From contig CAZMRW010000007.1 of the NCBI GenBank assembly GCA_964568805.1, forward strand, positions 21,672-85,671: 64,000 nt of DNA, given 5' to 3'. The translations under genes were made by a program, and so were the position numbers. Positions 52,183 to 61,386 of this stretch are shown here, in pieces. The notes below the pieces were generated by a model, which worked only from the letters and a program-made list of their open reading frames with translations, ran no database searches and was not told the DNA's origin. Origin of the DNA: CAZMRW01 sp964568805. Lineage in GTDB: Bacteria > Pseudomonadota > Gammaproteobacteria > Methylococcales > Methylomonadaceae. Each line of letters starts with the position of its first letter. The first letter of the stretch is position 1.

Positions 52183-52749
52183 ATTGGTATCAACATGGGG
52201 TCGTGGGCGAAGGTCTGGAGTTGTCCTGACTGGACAAGTCAGTTCACCGGAAACTCGCTCATTGCCAGTAGTTTCTTTCCTTTGAATAGGTTGTATTTTC
52301 TTATCAGGGTCGTAAGCCTGTTTTGAATCCTGTCTCTGACAACGTGTCTTGTGGGGTGAGTTTCATGAGATTTCCTGTCGGCTATTCGGCTAACATTAGA
52401 TATTTTGATCTGTCTAATGTTTAGATCGACAGTTCCTTTAAAAACGTTTTCTCGTTAACTACATTGACCATCCACTCGGCAAGGTCGCCATTTGCCTATC
52501 AATATAAAGATTGGTGCAAACCAACTATAATGGAGTCCGTTTTCTACCGCACATGCTTTTGACAGGCGTTTAATGACTGGAAATTCTATCCGGGCTGAGG
52601 TAAAGTTTGACACAGGCAATGCTGTTCGAATGCAAAGTAAGTGCTAACTTCTATCGAACCCAACTGCACTTACCCTCTTTTTGTAACTATACCGGGCTAA
52701 CCGGTAAAATCGCTTTTACCTTACGTTAATAGAACCAAGAGGTAAGTTT
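52183..52749. other. Intergenic region downstream of nirK
   Basis: About 570 bases. Two hairpins are visible: CTGACTGGACAAGTCAG (52226-52242) soon after the nirK stop, with no T tract, and a longer one listed separately. No coding frame or tRNA was recognised. Confidence 0.5.
52390..52424. repeat. Inverted repeat
   Basis: CTAACATTAGA (52390-52400) and TCTAATGTTTAG (52413-52424) are inverse copies with one extra base, around a 12-base AT-rich loop. Too AT-rich for a clear terminator and not close to a start codon. Function unknown. Confidence 0.55.
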
Positions 52750-53223
52750 TTGAGAGACATTGTTCATGAGATTCTCAATGATCCAATCTTCAAGGAGAGC
52801 ATTGCTTGGAAAAAGCGTTATTTTCAAACCAATGAAGTAATTTTTCGTGACGGAGAGCCGAGTAAAAGTCTTTTTTTTATCGAAAAAGGTTCGTTGCGCG
52901 TATCCGTTCAAGTGAAATTGGAAAAAAATAAAAAAATACACACAGGAATTAGCGACTTGAAAACAGGCGAAATTTTTGGTGAGACCTGTTTCCAGAAACC
53001 GGGTGTGCGTAATGCGTCGGTAACAGCGATCAGCGACGGCTGCGTTGTGGAAATTGATGCGGAAAAACTGAATGCTTATTTGGATGCAAATCCGGACAAA
53101 GGCTATTTATTCTTCAAAAAGCTCTTACTGGTTATCTTTGAACGGTTGCAGAACGATAATCGCAGAATTGAGTCTTTGCTGGCCTGGGGGCTTAAGGCGA
53201 ACGATTTTCTAAAACACCTTTAG
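52750..53223 (+). CDS. Stand-alone cyclic-nucleotide-binding-domain protein
   Basis: A 157-residue protein made of one cNMP-binding beta-roll: YFQTNEVIFRDGEPSKSLFFIEKGSLRVSVQ, LKTGEIFGETCF and NASVTAISDGCVVEIDAEKLNAYL. This is followed by a C-terminal helix (KKLLLVIFERLQNDNRRIESLLAW). No helix-turn-helix follows, so it is unlikely to be a DNA-binding Crp/Fnr regulator. The start is TTG at 52750 with AAGAGG upstream. The phosphate-binding-cassette Arg typical of cAMP sites is replaced at the NAS position, so ligand binding is uncertain. Confidence 0.78.
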   Translation: MRDIVHEILNDPIFKESIAWKKRYFQTNEVIFRDGEPSKSLFFIEKGSLRVSVQVKLEKNKKIHTGISDLKTGEIFGETCFQKPGVRNASVTAISDGCVVEIDAEKLNAYLDANPDKGYLFFKKLLLVIFERLQNDNRRIESLLAWGLKANDFLKHL

Positions 53224-53386
53224 AAACGTATTATGATGCTCCATTCCCGGTTCGCTTGATTGGCGCGATATTGATTGTCGAAGCCAATTTGTAGCATGGA
53301 TGGACCGCGCTGTTTTACAAAAACGCCATTAAAGCCAAATCAGGGCCGGAATTTTATATTGATTTGATCGCTTGCAAAACCTGCCG

Positions 53387-54508
53387 CTAAATCAGCACCA
53401 TATTATCCCGGTGTATCAATTCCGAATCATCGGCATATCCCAGAATCTTTTCGAATTCCGAACTGCTTTTGCCCGCTATTAACTGCGCATCCGCCTTGCT
53501 GTAATTAATCAGACCCCGGGCAATCTCCAAACCGTCTTCGTCGACGCAGGACACCAGCTCCCCGCGCTCAAAGCGGCCAGATACCGATTTGACGCCGACC
53601 GCTAACAGACTTTTACCATTGCTTTTCAATACTCTGACGGCGCCGGCATCGAGAACCACTTTCCCTTTGACCTGCAACTGCCCGGCCAGCCAGCGCTTTC
53701 TTGCCGCTAGAGGTTCCATATCCGGCAGAAAATAAGTACCCAGATCGTTGCCTGCAATCACACCGGAAATCACATCATTTACCACACCCGCTGCAACCAC
53801 GGTCGCCGCACCCGATCTGGAAGCCAATCGGGCAGCGCGAACTTTAGTGTACATACCGCCCCGGCCCAGACCACTACGGCTTTCACCCGCCATTGTATCC
53901 AGGCGGCTATCATTAACGCTGATTTCGGAGACGAGAGTCGCCTCGGGATACACGCTCGGATCAGCGGTATACAAGCCTTGTTGATCGGTCAGAATGATCA
54001 GTAATTCCGCTTCAACCAGATTGGCGACCAATGCGGCCAGGGTGTCATTATCACCGAAGCGGATTTCCTCGGTAGCGACGGTATCATTTTCATTGATTAC
54101 CGGCACGATGCCAAACTTGAGCAATGTTAACAGGGTGCTTCTGGCGTTCAGGTAACGCTGCCTGTCGGATAAGTCATCATGCGTCAGCAAGACCTGCGCC
54201 GCATGCAAGCCATGGTGCTGAAAATTATCGTCGAAAAACCGCACCAATCCCATTTGGCCGACTGCTGCAGCTGCCTGCAATTCATGCAGGGTTTTCGGCC
54301 GAACTTTTAAACCTAGCCGGCACATGCCTTCCGCAACCGAGCCGGATGAAACCAGCACCACATCGATGGCGTTTTTTCTTAAGCCGGCCATTTGCCCGAC
54401 CCAGGACTTGATAGCCGCTTGATCCAGCCCTAGTCCGCCTTTGGTCAGTAAAGAGCTGCCTATTTTCACGACAACCCGTTTTACGTCTGCAAAATCACTC
54501 CTGTTCAC
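53387..54508 (-). CDS. proB: Glutamate 5-kinase
   Basis: First step of proline synthesis: ATP-dependent phosphorylation of glutamate. The 373-residue protein has the amino-acid-kinase domain (VVVKIGSSLLTKGG; VLVSSGSVAEGM; VPVINENDTVATEEIRFGDND) and a C-terminal PUA domain (VLDAGAVRVLKSNGKSLLAVGV). The start is GTG at 54508, overlapping the end of obgE by 14 bases; the frame upstream is a shadow of obgE. Order obgE-proB is common in Gammaproteobacteria. Confidence 0.93.
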   Translation of the reverse strand: MNRSDFADVKRVVVKIGSSLLTKGGLGLDQAAIKSWVGQMAGLRKNAIDVVLVSSGSVAEGMCRLGLKVRPKTLHELQAAAAVGQMGLVRFFDDNFQHHGLHAAQVLLTHDDLSDRQRYLNARSTLLTLLKFGIVPVINENDTVATEEIRFGDNDTLAALVANLVEAELLIILTDQQGLYTADPSVYPEATLVSEISVNDSRLDTMAGESRSGLGRGGMYTKVRAARLASRSGAATVVAAGVVNDVISGVIAGNDLGTYFLPDMEPLAARKRWLAGQLQVKGKVVLDAGAVRVLKSNGKSLLAVGVKSVSGRFERGELVSCVDEDGLEIARGLINYSKADAQLIAGKSSSEFEKILGYADDSELIHRDNMVLI

Positions 54509-55529
54509 TGTCCTTCCGTCGTTGCTGTTCCAAAAATTCCATGATGGCAAACATGAGTTCTCTTGTGCCATTGCCGTTGATAGCCGAAATTTTGTACACC
54601 GGAGCCGTCCAGCCCAGTTCATCAACAATTGCCCGGCAATGTTCGTCCACTGCGTCATCGAGCAATCTATCGATTTTATTCAGTATCAGCCAGCGCGGCT
54701 TCCGGGCTAAATCATCGCTCCATTTTTCAACTTCATGGATAATCTTTTTCGCCGCCTGTACCGGAGTATCGGCGCTTTCGTAAGGCGCGACATCAATGAG
54801 ATGCAACAATAATCCGGTACGGGATAAATGCTTGAGAAATTGCAAACCCAAGCCGGCGCCATCGGCGGCGCCCTCGATCACGCCGGGAATGTCGGCGATG
54901 ACAAAACTGCGTAAATCGTCAACCCTGACCACGCCCAGGTTAGGGTATAAAGTTGTGAACGGATAATCGGCTACTTTAGGTGTTGCGGAAGATACTGCAC
55001 GAATCAGGCTGGATTTACCGGCATTCGGCATGCCTAGCAAACCGACATCGGCGATCAGGGTTAATTCCAGATTGAGTATGCGATGTTCTCCCGGGGTGCC
55101 TTTGCTGGCTTTTTGCGGAGCCCTGTTGATACTGCTTTTGAAACGGGTATTTCCCAGGCCGTGAAAGCCGCCTTTAGCCACCAGCAGTGTTTGACCGATT
55201 TCGGTCAAGTCGCCGATCACTTCGCCGGTTTCGGCATCGGATACCTGCGTTCCGAGCGGGACCGGCACGAAGCAGTCTTCGCCTTTCCTGCCTGTGCAGT
55301 TGCGGCTCATGCCATTTTGTCCGCGCTCCGCCCTGTGCACCGCATGATAACGAAAATCGGCCAGGGTGTTCACATTCTCCACGGCTATCAGATAAACGCT
55401 GCCGCCATCGCCGCCATCGCCGCCATCCGGACCACCCAGAGGAATATACTTCTCGCGTCGGAAGCCTATCGCGCCATTCCCGCCATCGCCGGCTTCCACC
55501 CGGACCTCTGCTTCGTCAACAAACTTCAT
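54495..55529 (-). CDS. obgE: Obg-family GTPase CgtA/ObgE
   Basis: Ribosome-associated GTPase, 344 residues. The N-terminal glycine-rich Obg fold is MKFVDEAEVRVEAGDGGNGAIGFRREK. G1 is GMPNAGKSSLI, DIPGVIEGA marks G3, and NKIDRL is G4. It lies downstream of rplU-rpmA on the same strand, separated by a terminator, as in many gamma genomes. Confidence 0.97.
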   Translation of the reverse strand: MKFVDEAEVRVEAGDGGNGAIGFRREKYIPLGGPDGGDGGDGGSVYLIAVENVNTLADFRYHAVHRAERGQNGMSRNCTGRKGEDCFVPVPLGTQVSDAETGEVIGDLTEIGQTLLVAKGGFHGLGNTRFKSSINRAPQKASKGTPGEHRILNLELTLIADVGLLGMPNAGKSSLIRAVSSATPKVADYPFTTLYPNLGVVRVDDLRSFVIADIPGVIEGAADGAGLGLQFLKHLSRTGLLLHLIDVAPYESADTPVQAAKKIIHEVEKWSDDLARKPRWLILNKIDRLLDDAVDEHCRAIVDELGWTAPVYKISAINGNGTRELMFAIMEFLEQQRRKDSEQE

Positions 55530-55567
55530 AAATCACTCTGGCATTAAACATGCGAATCGATAAAAAC

Positions 55568-55603
55568 AAAAAAAGCCCCGCCGTTGATAGGCGGAGCTTT
55601 TTT
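55568..55603 (-). terminator. Rho-independent terminator downstream of rplU-rpmA
   Basis: On the minus strand AAGCTCCGCC-TATCAAC-GGCGGGGCTTTTTTT, 47 bases after the rpmA stop. The T tract follows the stem in the direction of rpmA transcription. It sits before obgE, so part of obgE expression may come from its own promoter or read-through. Confidence 0.85.
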
Positions 55604-55649
55604 AGGCACTAAAAACGCCGCGCCGAACTAGTTATGGCGGCTACGGGCT

Positions 55650-55907
55650 TTATGCAGCAACAATACTGACAAATTTACGGCCTTTATCGCCTTTGACTTC
55701 GAAGACTACTTTACCGTCTGCCGTTGCAAACAAAGTATGATCTTTTCCGCAACCAACGTTATCACCTGCATGGAAACGGGTGCCGCGTTGACGAACAATA
55801 ATATTGCCCGCTTTTACCAATTGTCCGCCAAAACGCTTGACGCCTAATCTTTTTGCATTAGAGTCGCGTCCGTTACGAGTACTACCACCAGCTTTCTTAT
55901 GAGCCAC
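55650..55907 (-). CDS. rpmA: 50S ribosomal protein L27
   Basis: An 85-residue ribosomal protein. The sequence MAHKKAGGSTRNGRDSNAKRLG and GNIIVRQRGTRFHAG are unmistakable. It is the second gene of the rplU-rpmA operon. Confidence 0.98.
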   Translation of the reverse strand: MAHKKAGGSTRNGRDSNAKRLGVKRFGGQLVKAGNIIVRQRGTRFHAGDNVGCGKDHTLFATADGKVVFEVKGDKGRKFVSIVAA

Positions 55908-55924
55908 AATAACTCCCCTTGAAA

Positions 55925-56236
55925 TTAAGCAGAAATGCCAGTAATCTGGACTTCTGTATAGTATTGACGGTGCCCCATTTGTTTCATATGGTGCTTACGC
56001 CGTCTAAATTTAATAATCTTGACTTTTTTATGTCTGCCTTGAGACATAACCGTCGCTGTAACTTTGCCGCCTTCAATAAAAGGCAAACCGACTTTAACAG
56101 CATCGCCTGATTGAATCATCAGCACTTTATCGAATTCAATGCTGTCGCCTGTACCCAGCTCCAGTTTTTCTATTTTTAAGGTAGTACCTTCTTCTACTCG
56201 GTACTGTTTACCACCTGTTTGAATTACCGCATACAT
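55925..56236 (-). CDS. rplU: 50S ribosomal protein L21
   Basis: A 103-residue ribosomal protein. MYAVIQTGGKQYRVEEG starts at 56236, preceded by GGAG; the frame extends to 56254 but the family starts here. RRRKHHMKQMGHRQYYTEV is the conserved C-terminus. Confidence 0.97.
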   Translation of the reverse strand: MYAVIQTGGKQYRVEEGTTLKIEKLELGTGDSIEFDKVLMIQSGDAVKVGLPFIEGGKVTATVMSQGRHKKVKIIKFRRRKHHMKQMGHRQYYTEVQITGISA

Positions 56237-56254
56237 CTGAGCAAGCTCCATCAA

Positions 56255-56490
56255 GCATTTATCTGTTAAAGTGAACAGATAATTGTATTTTTAAAACCAT
56301 ACCGAGTCAAATTAAATTTGAATGGCAACATTAAGATCGGTATAAAATATCACAATAAAGCTATTGACATCAACATACTTTATTCAATAGCATGGGCGAT
56401 TTACTACTTCGTTAAGATTTGCTTAACCGCTTAGTGCTTCATAGTCATCAAATATGAAAGATAACCGAAACTTCTATACCTACTATTAGC
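56255..56490. other. Divergent promoter region between rplU and ispB
   Basis: AT-rich intergenic stretch between the divergent rplU and ispB starts. Promoters for both are expected here. A TTGACATC element lies near 56364. No hairpin or coding frame was recognised. Confidence 0.4.
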
Positions 56491-57501
56491 ATGGCATTGC
56501 ACTCACAACCAGCCTTCAGTTCGCAGGCGCCCATCGATTTCGATTCAATCAAAAATTTAACGATAACCGAAGCCAAAGCTGTCGATCAGCTGATCATTGA
56601 CGAACTCAGTTCCGATGTCGTGCTTATCAACCAAATGGGGCATTATATCGTCGGCAACGGCGGCAAACGATTGCGTCCGATGCTGCTGCTACTGGCGGCT
56701 AAGGCCCTGGGCGGCGCCACCGACAAGCACTTGATTTTAGCGGCCGTCATCGAGTTTATCCACACCGCGACGCTGCTGCATGACGATGTGGTGGACGATT
56801 CGGATCTTCGGCGCGGCAAAGAGTCCGCCAATGCCGTCTGGGGCAACGCCGCCAGCGTCTTGGTAGGCGATTATCTTTACTCCAGCGCATTCGAGATGAT
56901 GGTTCGCACAGGCAACATGCGCGTCATGGAAATCCTGTCGAAAACCACGACGGCGATAGCCGAAGGCGAGGTGCTGCAACTGTTGAACTGTAACAATCCT
57001 GATACGACAGAGGAAAAATATCTACAGGTTATTGCCCGGAAAACCGCCATCTTATTCAGCGCCGCCACGCGGTTAAGCGCCGTTATTTGCGCCGCGCCTG
57101 CCGAAACGGAAGAAGGCCTGGCCCAGTACGGTCAGCATTTAGGCATCGCCTTTCAATTAATCGACGATGCTCTCGATTACAAAGCCAGCAAGGAAATGCT
57201 GGGCAAAAACCTCGGCGACGATCTGGCCGAAGGCAAACCCACGCTGCCGTTGATTTACGCCATTCAAAACGGCACCCCAAAGGAAGCCGAAATCATTATT
57301 GACGCCATTAAACACGGCAATCGCGATGCATTTAACGAGGTTTACGCCGTCGTACAGCGCACTCAGGCGATAGCTTACACCGAATGCCGCGCCGACGAAG
57401 AAGCCGAAACGGCCATCAAAGCGCTCAAGGTATTGCCCGATTCCGAATACAAGGATGCATTAATTTTATTGGCCAGGTTTTCCGTTCAACGAAACTATTG
57501 A
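56491..57501 (+). CDS. ispB: Octaprenyl diphosphate synthase
   Basis: Builds the ubiquinone side chain by adding isopentenyl units. The 336-residue trans-prenyltransferase has both aspartate-rich motifs, LLHDDVVDDSDLRRG (about residue 90) and FQLIDDALDYKAS (about 222), and the GGKRLRPMLLLL substrate site. Placement next to rplU-rpmA-obgE is the standard gammaproteobacterial order. Chain length cannot be read from sequence with certainty. Confidence 0.95.
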   Translation: MALHSQPAFSSQAPIDFDSIKNLTITEAKAVDQLIIDELSSDVVLINQMGHYIVGNGGKRLRPMLLLLAAKALGGATDKHLILAAVIEFIHTATLLHDDVVDDSDLRRGKESANAVWGNAASVLVGDYLYSSAFEMMVRTGNMRVMEILSKTTTAIAEGEVLQLLNCNNPDTTEEKYLQVIARKTAILFSAATRLSAVICAAPAETEEGLAQYGQHLGIAFQLIDDALDYKASKEMLGKNLGDDLAEGKPTLPLIYAIQNGTPKEAEIIIDAIKHGNRDAFNEVYAVVQRTQAIAYTECRADEEAETAIKALKVLPDSEYKDALILLARFSVQRNY

Positions 57502-57643
57502 CGCGGCGCCGAACTGCTGAGGGAAATGGTACGCGATACCCTCTTGGGCATAAATGCGTACCCTATCTGATATTCAACAGCCCTATCCCCCTCGCAACGG
57601 AACAATAGCCTGTTTTAACCCTCTTCCAACCGGGATCGATAAC

Positions 57644-58609
57644 ATGAAACATTACCTTTTTTATATCGGCCTTGGCCTGTTGTTATCTTTCAACTGCTCA
57701 GCCGCCGACAAAACCACTATTCGCATCGGCGTTCAAGCCGGAGGGACAGTCGATTGGGAGTTAGCAGCTCTCCAGGATGACCCCAAGACCCAATCAGCCG
57801 ATTTCAGGCTGGAAATACAGCATCTGGCCAATGCGGAGGCGGGCAAGATCGCATTGCAGGCCGGCGCTGTCGATATGATCGTATCCGACTGGATTTGGGT
57901 TTCGAGACTGCGGTCTACCGGAAGCGACTTCACCTTTTACCCGTATTCAACGACGTCGGGAGCACTGATCGTTCCGGAATCGAGCCCTATCCGGTCAGTC
58001 AACGATCTTAAAAACAAACGGCTGGGCATCGCCGGCGGCGAACTGGACAAAAACTGGCTGCTGCTGCAAGCCCTGGCTCAAAAAGACCACCTGGACCTGA
58101 ATACCTCGGTCGAAAAGGTCTTTGCCGCGCCCCCGCTGATCAACGAACAAATCAAACAACAGCGCATTGACGCCGCACTGAACTACTGGCATTTCGCCGC
58201 CCGGCTTGAAGCTCAGGGTTATCGGCAAATTATTGACGGCAAGGGCATTTTAAAAGCCCTCGGCATAAAGGAGAACGTTCCAAGCATTGGTTATGTTTTC
58301 AAGCAAAGCTGGGCCTTGACTCATAAAACGGCCGTCAATGACTTCCTTAAGGCTGGCAATGAAGCCAAGAAAAGGCTGTGCAGTAATGACGCGGCCTGGC
58401 AAAAAGTTCTACCGCTAACCAAGGCGGATGACATCCCTACGCAAAACAAACTGAGACAACGTTATTGCGAAGGCGTGATTGAACAATGGAGCGAACCGGA
58501 ACGCCACGCCGCGGAGCGCATTTATTCACTGCTGCGCATGCTGAGCAACAACAAGTTAACAGGGCAATCAGAAACACTGCAACCCGGCACATTTTGGTCG
58601 ATTGACTGA
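57644..58609 (+). CDS. ABC transporter substrate-binding protein (NMT1/SsuA-like)
   Basis: About 321 residues from the ATG at 57644, where a signal peptide starts (FYIGLGLLLSFNCSA); the frame is open to 57554. The mature part begins KTTIRIGVQAGGTVDWELAAL and contains LRIGxxxGG-like features and VNDLKNKRLGIAGGELDKNWLLL, typical of receptors for nitrate, sulfonate, taurine or thiamine precursors. The ligand cannot be identified. It is the first gene of a three-gene importer. Confidence 0.83.
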   Translation: MKHYLFYIGLGLLLSFNCSAADKTTIRIGVQAGGTVDWELAALQDDPKTQSADFRLEIQHLANAEAGKIALQAGAVDMIVSDWIWVSRLRSTGSDFTFYPYSTTSGALIVPESSPIRSVNDLKNKRLGIAGGELDKNWLLLQALAQKDHLDLNTSVEKVFAAPPLINEQIKQQRIDAALNYWHFAARLEAQGYRQIIDGKGILKALGIKENVPSIGYVFKQSWALTHKTAVNDFLKAGNEAKKRLCSNDAAWQKVLPLTKADDIPTQNKLRQRYCEGVIEQWSEPERHAAERIYSLLRMLSNNKLTGQSETLQPGTFWSID

Positions 58610-58615
58610 CAAAGA

Positions 58616-59368
58616 GTGATTTTGACGAGGCTAAAAAGTTATTTTCCCGTTCTGTCATTGCTTGCCTTTTTAGCAATATGGCAAGGCGTCTCAAGTTATC
58701 TGAACAGCAGCGTACTGCCATCGCCCGGCGTGGTTGCACGCGTATTCTGGCTGGAACTTATGTCGGGACAACTAACGTATCACCTGGGCGTCACCCTGCT
58801 TCGGCTCGCGGCAAGCTTTGCCATAGCCATGCTGCTGGGATGCGCCATAGGCATGGCGCTCGGCCGAAACAAACAACTGGACGCTTTTTTCGACAACTGG
58901 CTGGTCATTTTCCTGAACATCCCGGCCCTGGTCACGATAATCCTTTGCTATGTCTGGTTTGGTTTGGCGGAATCGGCGGCTATTCTGGCCGTAGTGATTA
59001 ACAAACTGCCCAATGTCATTGTCACCATCCGGGAAGGCGCCCGGTCTCTGGATCAGGATTTGCTGGACATGGCCCGCTGTTATCAGTTTAGCCGGCGTAA
59101 AACGCTGGCTCATGTCATCTGGCCGCAACTGCATCCTTTTGTCATGGGCGCGACACGCTCTGGCCTGGCCTTAATCTGGAAAATTATTCTGGTGGTTGAA
59201 TTATTGGGCCGCAACAACGGCATCGGTTTTCAATTGCACTTGTTCTTTCAACTGTTTGATGTTGCCAGTATCCTGGCTTATACCATTGCCTTCGTGACGG
59301 TAATCCAATTGATAGAGTTCAGCGTTTTAAAACCGCTGGACAAAAAATCACAGCGGTGGCGCAGGTGA
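58616..59368 (+). CDS. ABC transporter permease (SsuC/TauC-like)
   Basis: A 250-residue permease with about six transmembrane helices. The EAA-loop region is VTIREGARSLDQDLLDMARCYQFSRRKTLAHVIWPQL, characteristic of this family. The start is GTG at 58616, six bases after the binding-protein stop. Its 3' end overlaps the ATPase gene start by 13 bases. Confidence 0.88.
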   Translation: MILTRLKSYFPVLSLLAFLAIWQGVSSYLNSSVLPSPGVVARVFWLELMSGQLTYHLGVTLLRLAASFAIAMLLGCAIGMALGRNKQLDAFFDNWLVIFLNIPALVTIILCYVWFGLAESAAILAVVINKLPNVIVTIREGARSLDQDLLDMARCYQFSRRKTLAHVIWPQLHPFVMGATRSGLALIWKIILVVELLGRNNGIGFQLHLFFQLFDVASILAYTIAFVTVIQLIEFSVLKPLDKKSQRWRR

Positions 59369-60105
59369 CTTCCATTCAAATCCATATTAAAAACAAAACT
59401 TTCCCGGGAGTCGATAAAGCGGGGCCGCACCAGGCCATTGCCAATCTTGATCTGTCACTTGATTCCGGTGAGTTTGTTTGCCTGGTCGGACCGTCCGGCT
59501 GCGGCAAAACCACACTGCTGAACATCATTGCCAACCTGGATAGTGACTATGACGGCGAAATCAAAGTTGGCGACCAGCGCGCCCGCCCGAAAATAGGCTA
59601 TGTGTTCCAAAATCCCCGCCTGTTGCCATGGCGCACGGTCAGGGAAAACATCGAACTGGTCATGGCGAACCCGGATGCCAATGAAAACGTCGATTTCTTA
59701 CTGGGAGCCATGCAATTATCACGCTCGCAACATGTTTACCCGGAACGGCTTTCGCTGGGCATGAGCCGCAGAGTCTCGATCATTCGCGCTTTTGCCATCG
59801 ATCCCGAACTCTTGTTGATGGATGAGCCCTTTGTATCGCTGGACACGCCAACGGCGAGACAGGTTAGGGAACTGCTGCTGGACCTCTGGCGGCAACGGCC
59901 GCATACGGTACTATTCGTCACCCATGATCTGCGGGAAGCGATAGCGCTGGCCGACCGTCTGATTTTTTTATCGGCAGCGCCGATGACTGTCGTCAGCGAG
60001 ATTAGCGTGCCGATACCAAGAAATGAACGTCATAATGAGGGCACTATCGAACTCTTCCGGCAACAACTGATCCAACATCATCCCCTCATTAAACAACTTC
60101 TGTAA
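59356..60105 (+). CDS. ABC transporter ATP-binding protein (SsuB/TauB-like)
   Basis: A 249-residue ATPase. Walker A is LVGPSGCGKTTLLN, the Q-loop is YVFQNPRLLPWRTV, and the signature is degenerate (RLSLGMSRRVSIIRAF instead of LSGGQ). Walker B is ELLLMDEPFVSLD and the H-loop is FVTHDLREA. The start is GTG at 59356. The LSLGM variant of the signature is unusual but still seen in some importers. Confidence 0.88.
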   Translation: MAQVTSIQIHIKNKTFPGVDKAGPHQAIANLDLSLDSGEFVCLVGPSGCGKTTLLNIIANLDSDYDGEIKVGDQRARPKIGYVFQNPRLLPWRTVRENIELVMANPDANENVDFLLGAMQLSRSQHVYPERLSLGMSRRVSIIRAFAIDPELLLMDEPFVSLDTPTARQVRELLLDLWRQRPHTVLFVTHDLREAIALADRLIFLSAAPMTVVSEISVPIPRNERHNEGTIELFRQQLIQHHPLIKQLL

Positions 60106-60177
60106 GCAGGCAAACGAGTGCCGATAAGCAAAAAACGGGGTTGCTAAATCAGTCAAATTGCCCGATACTAAACCAAT

Positions 60178-60212
60178 CGGGCCTTGTTTTGAATTCAAAT
60201 AAACAAGGCCCG
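60178..60212. other. Strong stem-loop upstream of the small secreted protein gene
   Basis: CGGGCCTTGTTT pairs perfectly with AAACAAGGCCCG around an 11-base loop. No T tract follows in either direction that clearly makes it a terminator. It lies 29 bases before the ATG at 60242 and could terminate the ABC operon or stabilise the leader of the next gene. Confidence 0.6.
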
Positions 60213-60241
60213 GCCTATTATAATGACTGGAGGATCATCAT

Positions 60242-60499
60242 ATGAAAAAAATTATTATCTTGGGATTGGCGACCGCGGCTATTTCACTGGGCTCATTTAC
60301 TGCATCCGCTACCAGCGACAGTAAATATCCTGCTGCGGATTTTCAACCCAAAGTGGTCTATATCGACAAAGAAGCCGTTGCGGCAAGCCCAGCCGGCGAT
60401 AGCACAAAATGTCCGGGCCAGAAAGCGGAAGCCAAACAAACCGAATTCGACCCAAAATATCCGGCAGCCAGCTTTCAACCCAAGGTTGTCTATCCTTAA
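60242..60499 (+). CDS. Small secreted protein with two KYPAAxFQPKVVY repeats
   Basis: An 85-residue protein with a Sec signal peptide (IILGLATAAISLGSFTASA). The mature chain has two copies of one motif: SDSKYPAADFQPKVVYIDKE and DPKYPAASFQPKVVYP. They are joined by an Ala/Lys-rich linker with one Cys (STKCPGQKAEAKQT). The ribosome binding site GGAGG is at 60229-60233. I do not recognise a characterised family. The repeat suggests a binding or structural element exposed in the periplasm. Confidence 0.7.
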   Translation: MKKIIILGLATAAISLGSFTASATSDSKYPAADFQPKVVYIDKEAVAASPAGDSTKCPGQKAEAKQTEFDPKYPAASFQPKVVYP

Positions 60500-60544
60500 T
60501 TCCCGGATATTAAAGCACCCGCTGCTTCATTTCCGAAGTAAACT

Positions 60545-60593
60545 GCAGGTAAGATTCTTCAGCCGTCTTGGCCCGATAGCAATTCTTACCTGC
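60545..60593. repeat. Inverted repeat in intergenic space
   Basis: GCAGGTAAGA (60545-60554) and TCTTACCTGC (60584-60593) are perfect 10-base inverse copies with a 29-base loop. It lies between convergent genes. No T tract follows, so it is not a typical terminator. Confidence 0.55.
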
Positions 60594-60798
60594 CAGCTCG
60601 ATGTATTTGCGCTAAAATCAGCTCAGTGGATAACAAAGCAATCACAACCGCCGTTTATCCCTGATCGCCTTAATACCCGCCTCATTATTACATTAACCGC
60701 CGGCTGCCGAGTTCCCGTCCAGCCCCATATCAGCTCGGCTACATCGATCGACATGCCTTCCGATACGTTGAATCCAAGTCTGTCCGGCAAAATCTCCG

Positions 60799-61386
60799 CT
60801 ACGTCCTCTGACCTGTTTTGCAGATAACAAATAGCCTGGGAACCGTAGCGTTGTTTTCCTTGGACTTAATGGTATCGACCTTGAATTGCTCAAGATCCAG
60901 GCCTTCGCACCATTGTTCAACCCGCTCCGTTTCATGATCGCCGCCCGGATGACCAGGATACGCGATAACAGTGATCATGCCCGAGACCGATAACAGCTCG
61001 CTGGCGGCCGTCAATGCAGCCAGGGTTGACTCCGTCCTGGTAATGATGGTTTTGTCGCCACCCGGCAAGTAACCGAGGTTGAACATACAGACGCTGATTT
61101 GGCCATGATGCTGTTGCGGTATGTTCTCAACCATCAAGGCGTGACTTCCATGAATTAACGTCAGACAATCGGAAAGCGCTGTTTCGCCGATTCTGGACCG
61201 GGCCGAATCAAGTGCGGACTGCTGTATGTCGAAGCCGTAAACCCTGCCGGCCGGAGCAATCTGTTGCAGCAAAAACAGGGTATCGCAACCATTGCCGACC
61301 GTAGCATCGACGACGATAGCGCCGGAATGCAGCTTGTCCCTGATGATAGCGTGAGCTCTGCTAACCAGAGAAATGTGTTTTATCAT
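60799..61386 (-). CDS. Class I SAM methyltransferase, rRNA-methylase-like (YtqB family)
   Basis: A 195-residue methyltransferase. The SAM motif I is VVDATVGNGCDTLFLLQQIAP (about residues 25-45). CMFNLGYLPGGDKTIITR (about 105) is the family-typical motif IV, and MITVIAYPGHPGGDHE follows. These match the putative rRNA methylase / YtqB group; its natural substrate is not fixed. The start overlaps the end of the FAD oxidoreductase gene by 26 bases, so the two are coupled. Confidence 0.85.
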   Translation of the reverse strand: MIKHISLVSRAHAIIRDKLHSGAIVVDATVGNGCDTLFLLQQIAPAGRVYGFDIQQSALDSARSRIGETALSDCLTLIHGSHALMVENIPQQHHGQISVCMFNLGYLPGGDKTIITRTESTLAALTAASELLSVSGMITVIAYPGHPGGDHETERVEQWCEGLDLEQFKVDTIKSKENNATVPRLFVICKTGQRT

